Source: Paenarthrobacter aurescens (GTDB lineage: Bacteria > Actinomycetota > Actinomycetes > Actinomycetales > Micrococcaceae). From it: DNA of 64,000 nucleotides. Shown in pieces: positions 60,831-64,000 of this stretch. Within the stretch, counting starts at the first letter, position 1. The number at the start of each line of letters is the position of its first letter. The position numbers and the translations under genes were made by a program. Under the pieces are notes generated by a model. It worked only from the letters and a program-made list of their open reading frames with translations. It did no database searches and was not told where the DNA came from. The DNA lies in NCBI RefSeq assembly GCF_025421775.1, contig NZ_JAOEFX010000008.1:186001-250000 (forward strand), written 5' to 3'.

Positions 60831-63374
60831 GTGCGTATCCCACTTTCCTGGCTGCGTGAATTCGCGCAGGTACCGGCCGATGCAACGGCCGAAGACGTCA
60901 TGGCTGACCTGGTCAAGGTTGGTTTTGAAGAAGAAGAAGTCCACCGTCCCACGGACGAATTGACTGGTCCTGTTGTGGTGGGCCAGGTTCTGAGCCTGGT
61001 CAAGGAGCCGCAGACCAATGGCAAGACCATCAACTGGTGCCAGGTCCGCGTCGTCCCGGAAGGGCAGGAGCAGAAACTCACCGGCGAGGGCATCGATCCT
61101 TCCGGCGTGCAGGGCATCATTTGCGGCGCCCACAACTTTGTTGAAGGCGACAAGGTAGTTGTCACCCTCCCCGGCGCCGTGCTGCCCGGAAACTTCCGGA
61201 TCTCCGCACGTAAGACCTACGGTCACCTGTCTGCCGGCATGATCGCTTCCGTCCGCGAACTGGGCATCGGCGATGACCACGACGGCATCCTGGTCCTCTC
61301 CCGCATCGGTCTGGACCCGGAAATCGGCACTGACGCGATGGAGCTGCTGGGCTTGTACGACCAAGCAGCGGAGATCAACGTCACCCCGGACCGCGGCTAC
61401 GCCTTCTCCATCCGTGGCGTTGCGCGCGAGTACGCCCACGCCACCGGAACCTCGTTCGTGGATCCGGCGTCGAAGGTCAACGCGCCGGCCACGCTTCAGG
61501 GTGGCTACGGCGTCAAGCTCAACGACGACGCACCGATCTACGGCAAGCCGGGCTGCGACCGCTTCGTGGCCCGCACTGTCCGTGGTGTAGATGCCTCGCG
61601 TCCCACTCCGCCGTGGATGACTGCGCGCCTGCGTCTGGCCGGCGTCCGTTCCATCTCGCTCCCGGTAGATATCTCCAACTACGTCATGCTTGAGCTCGGC
61701 CAGCCGAACCATTGCTACGACCTCGATAAGCTCGCGGGCGACATCGTGGTGCGTCGTGCCGTGGCGGGGGAGAAGATCACCACCCTTGATGACAAGGAGC
61801 GCACGCTCGACGTCGAGGACCTGCTGATCACCGATGACTCCGGCGCTATCGGCATCGCCGGCGTGATGGGCGGTGCGCACACTGAGGTGTCCGACTCCAC
61901 CACGAACATCCTGGTGGAAGCCGCGCACTTCGATGAAGTGTCGATTGCCCGCTCGCGCCGTCGTCACAAGCTGCCATCCGAGGCTTCCAAGCGCTTCGAG
62001 CGCGGGGTGGACTGGCACGTAGCCAACATTGCTGCCCAGCGCGTAGTGGATCTCTTGGTGGAACTCGCCGGTGGCACTGCAGATGAGGCCGGGACCGACG
62101 TCGGAACCGCTCCTGACGCCGTCGTCATTGACCTGCCGGCAGAGTTCGCCGCAGCCCGTATCGGCATCGATTTCACCGAAGAGCAGATCACCACGTCCCT
62201 TGAAGACCTTGGCGCTGTGGTTGAAAAGACTGCCGCCGGTTACAGGGTCACGGCTCCCAGCTGGCGCAATGACCTCGAAACCAAGGAAGACCTCTCCGAG
62301 GAAATCGCGCGCCTTGTCGGCTATGACAACATCCCCTCGACTCTTCCGGTGGCCCCTCCAGGCCGTGGCCTGAGCCGCAGCCAGCAGCAGAAGCGCCGGG
62401 TTGTCCAAGCCTTGGCGGATGCGGGGCTTACCGAGGTGCTGTCCTACCCGTTCGTCTCCAAGGCAGCCAACGACACGTTCGGTGTTGCTGCTGAAGGCGC
62501 GGCGCGTCCGGCGTTGAAGCTGGCGAACCCGATCAGCGAGGAGCAAGGTTTCCTCCGCACGTCCATGCTGCCGGGCCTGATTGAGGTTGCCCGCTGCAAC
62601 CACTCGCGTGGCTTCCGCGATCTGGCTCTTTATGAAGTTGGTTCAGTCTTCCTTCCCGGCGAGAAGCTGGGTACGGATTCCATCCCACCGTTGGGCGTCA
62701 AGCCCTCCGATGAGGTTCTGGATGCACTGTACGACGGCGTTCCGCACCAGCCGCTGCACATCGGCGCCGTTCTGACCGGCCATGATTCCCCGGCAGCTGC
62801 CACCCACGCCCCGCGTGCGTGGGACTGGGCTGATGCACTTGACGTTGCCCGCCTCATGGCCGACGTCCTGGGCGTGGAGCTGGTTGTCAGCCAGGGCAGC
62901 CACCAAGCGTTCCACCCTGGCCGTGCCGCCCAGCTAGCGCTGCGCAACGGCGATGTCGTCGGCTACGCAGGAGAGCTGCACCCTAAGCTCCTTGCCGCCC
63001 ACGACATGCCTGCCCGGTCAGTGGCTGTTGAGGTCAATGTGGAGGCACTGTTCGATGCTGCCCCTGACGTCATTGTGGCCAAGCACATTTCCGGGTTCCC
63101 CGTCGCTACGCAGGACGTTGCCTTGGTTGTCCCGGAGGACGTTCCGGCAGACCAGGTCCTCTCCGCGCTGCGTGAAGGTGCCGGCGAACTTCTCGAAGAC
63201 GTCGCATTGTTCGATGTCTACGCGGGTCCCGGCATCGAGGAGGGCAAGAAGTCATTGGCGTTCGGCCTCCGCTTCCGTGCTGACGACCGCACGCTGACGG
63301 CGGATGAGGCTTCTGAAGCCCGTGCCGCGGCTGTTGCTGTTGCGGCCGAGCGCTTCGGAGCAGTCCAGCGCTAA
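60831..63374 (+). CDS. pheT: Phenylalanyl-tRNA synthetase beta subunit
   Basis: 847 residues, GTG start 2 bp after pheS. Domains in order: tRNA-binding OB domain (about 45-155: LSLVKEPQTNGKTINWCQV, ICGAHNFVEGD), B3/B4 editing domain (MVTARLRLAGVRSISLPVDISNYVMLELGQPNHCYD, then GIAGVMGG), B5 (near 420-490), class II-like core (RSQQQKRRVVQALADAGLTEVLSYPF), and the C-terminal FDX-ACB anticodon-binding domain (ISGFPVATQDVALVV, LAFGLRFRADDRTLTADE). The editing domain hydrolyses Tyr-tRNAPhe. A strong terminator follows. Confidence 0.97.
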   Translation: MRIPLSWLREFAQVPADATAEDVMADLVKVGFEEEEVHRPTDELTGPVVVGQVLSLVKEPQTNGKTINWCQVRVVPEGQEQKLTGEGIDPSGVQGIICGAHNFVEGDKVVVTLPGAVLPGNFRISARKTYGHLSAGMIASVRELGIGDDHDGILVLSRIGLDPEIGTDAMELLGLYDQAAEINVTPDRGYAFSIRGVAREYAHATGTSFVDPASKVNAPATLQGGYGVKLNDDAPIYGKPGCDRFVARTVRGVDASRPTPPWMTARLRLAGVRSISLPVDISNYVMLELGQPNHCYDLDKLAGDIVVRRAVAGEKITTLDDKERTLDVEDLLITDDSGAIGIAGVMGGAHTEVSDSTTNILVEAAHFDEVSIARSRRRHKLPSEASKRFERGVDWHVANIAAQRVVDLLVELAGGTADEAGTDVGTAPDAVVIDLPAEFAAARIGIDFTEEQITTSLEDLGAVVEKTAAGYRVTAPSWRNDLETKEDLSEEIARLVGYDNIPSTLPVAPPGRGLSRSQQQKRRVVQALADAGLTEVLSYPFVSKAANDTFGVAAEGAARPALKLANPISEEQGFLRTSMLPGLIEVARCNHSRGFRDLALYEVGSVFLPGEKLGTDSIPPLGVKPSDEVLDALYDGVPHQPLHIGAVLTGHDSPAAATHAPRAWDWADALDVARLMADVLGVELVVSQGSHQAFHPGRAAQLALRNGDVVGYAGELHPKLLAAHDMPARSVAVEVNVEALFDAAPDVIVAKHISGFPVATQDVALVVPEDVPADQVLSALREGAGELLEDVALFDVYAGPGIEEGKKSLAFGLRFRADDRTLTADEASEARAAAVAVAAERFGAVQR

Positions 63375-63389
63375 GCGCCCTGTTCTAGT

Positions 63390-63432
63390 AAATCCCCGGG
63401 ACCTGACGGTTCCGGGGATTTTCTTTTTATTG
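63390..63432 (+). terminator. Terminator after pheT
   Basis: AAATCCCCGG (63390-63399) pairs with CCGGGGATTT (63412-63421), then TTCTTTTTATT. The only classical hairpin with a long U-tract in the window. Confidence 0.92.
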
Positions 63433-63451
63433 AGATTGAGCTCCCAGCATC

Positions 63452-63478
63452 TTGACAGACTATTCACATGTGTATGAC
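63452..63478 (+). promoter_or_regulatory. Promoter of the secreted protease
   Basis: TTGACA (63452-63457), a perfect -35, 15 bp, TATGAC (63473-63478). The -10 is inside the palindrome described next. Confidence 0.55.
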
Positions 63479-63500
63479 AGTTTTGTCATGCACATGTGAA
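63463..63500. promoter_or_regulatory. Operator-like palindrome before the protease gene
   Basis: TTCACATGTGTATGACA (63463-63479) and TGTCATGCACATGTGAA (63484-63500) are inverted copies with one mismatch, 4 bp apart. A third, direct partial copy, CATGTGTATCACA, is at 63502-63514. The placement over the -10 suggests a repressor site. Confidence 0.6.
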
Positions 63501-63557
63501 GCATGTGTATCACATCCCTCGCACGGTTTCACAAGAGCCGTCCCTCGAAAGGTACCC

Positions 63558-64000
63558 ATGAAGAAGCAGAACGTTGCTTTGCTTGTCGGAGCTGCAGTGA
63601 TGGCTTTGACGTCCTCGCTTGGTGGAGCCGCAACAGCGTCAGAGTCGACGCCGCAAGTGGCCGCCGCCGAGGTCCAGCCTGTATCGCACACAGTGGACCC
63701 GTCGCTGACATCCGGTTCCGCCGCGTCACCATTGGCAGACAGATACACGATTGCCGCACCGTCCAAGAACGGCGGCGCCTCCACGGACTCAGTCATCGGT
63801 GCGGATGGTCGCGTCCGCATCACCAACACCACAGCTGCACCCAACCGCTCCATCGTGCAGATTGAATTCAACGGCGGCTACATCTGCTCCGGTGCCCTGA
63901 TTTCCGATGACACCGTGCTGACTGCTGGGCACTGCGTGCATGAGGGCGGCACGGGATCGACAGCTGACTACTCCTGGGGCGTCAAAGTGGCTCCGGGGCG
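63558..64000 (+). CDS. Secreted trypsin-like serine protease (partial)
   Basis: The first 147 codons of a gene cut by the window edge. A signal peptide (KKQNVALLVGAAVMALTSSLGGAATA) is followed by a pro-region of about 60 residues rich in Ser/Ala/Thr, then SIVQIEFNGGYICSGALISDD and VLTAGHCVHEGG, the catalytic histidine motif of chymotrypsin-fold proteases with the usual Cys pair around it. The Asp and Ser lie beyond the end. It resembles glutamyl-endopeptidase/V8-like secreted proteases. AAAGG lies 5 nt before the ATG. Confidence 0.87.
   Translation, partial: MKKQNVALLVGAAVMALTSSLGGAATASESTPQVAAAEVQPVSHTVDPSLTSGSAASPLADRYTIAAPSKNGGASTDSVIGADGRVRITNTTAAPNRSIVQIEFNGGYICSGALISDDTVLTAGHCVHEGGTGSTADYSWGVKVAPG

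Noticed and set aside
1..64000. tRNA genes, IS elements, prophage or integrative element
   Set aside because: No cloverleaf-like sequence, transposase, integrase or attachment-type direct repeat was noticed; gene content and order are those of a core chromosome. A tRNA search program would settle the tRNA point.

Overview
The window is a high-GC actinobacterial chromosome segment, most likely from the Arthrobacter/Paenarthrobacter group (Micrococcaceae). The evidence is GC-rich third codon positions, many GTG and TTG starts, actinobacterial marker genes (clgR, DUF3046 next to recA, the PriA-type HisA, an LppM-like lipoprotein), and gene order. The blocks infB-rbfA-truB-ribF-rpsO-pnp-pepR, dapB, dapA-rnj-ftsK-pgsA-cinA-clgR, recA-recX-miaB-miaA-dapF-hflX-lexA, infC-rpmI-rplT-trmH and pheST follow the order known from mycobacteria. 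No tRNA, rRNA, CRISPR array, insertion sequence or prophage is visible; this is mostly core chromosome with small accessory insertions.

Layout. 0-10.6 kb: translation and RNA metabolism (end of infB, rbfA, deaminase, aminotransferase, truB, two membrane proteins, ribF, rpsO, pnp, pepR, a DUF1579-like protein). 10.6-18.6 kb: a molybdenum island with moaD and moaA on the minus strand, diverging from a two-component system, a membrane-anchored sulfite-oxidase-fold molybdoenzyme, then moeA-moaC-mog-moaE. 18.7-29.9 kb: lysine and cell-wall genes (dapB, dapA), RNase J, FtsK, PgsA, CinA and ClgR, interrupted by an integral-membrane acyltransferase-like gene, an SOS-box-controlled DUF222-like fragment and a nitrilase. 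30-42.4 kb: MarR, DUF3046, recA-recX, miaB, miaA, dapF, an RsmC-like methyltransferase, hflX, a DinG-like helicase, lexA and a divergent LysM protein. 42.5-48.7 kb: hisC-hisB-hisH, a small membrane ORF, priA, an SseB-like protein, an MFS transporter and a DUF1844 protein. 49-53.3 kb: infC-rpmI-rplT, trmH and a cation-efflux protein. 53.3-59.6 kb: MFS, NUDIX, a broken metN, a radical SAM protein, pcp, a SIMPL protein, a HEERH-motif protein and an LppM-like lipoprotein. 59.7-64 kb: pheST and the start of a secreted trypsin-like protease.

Regulatory themes. About twenty genes have a TAnnnT -10 hexamer ending 6-8 nt before the start codon, the arrangement of leaderless transcripts; it was used to choose several starts. 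LexA-type boxes (CGAAT/C-N4-GTTC) lie before recA, around lexA and the LysM gene, before a DUF222-like ORF and before the radical SAM gene, so the window carries a good part of an SOS regulon. recA also has a motif resembling the LexA-independent (PafBC-type) promoter, and clgR has an ECF-sigma-type GGAAC-N18-GTT promoter.

Most unusual observations: an IF3 with a roughly 180-residue repetitive acidic-then-basic tail and an ATT start; a ribosomal protein L20 fused to an extra C-terminal domain; a long hflX leader beginning with a possible leaderless six-codon ORF; a pheS promoter inside a terminator-like hairpin with a 29-codon ORF overlapping the pheS start; and perfect-stem hairpins without U-tracts that abut leaderless promoters.
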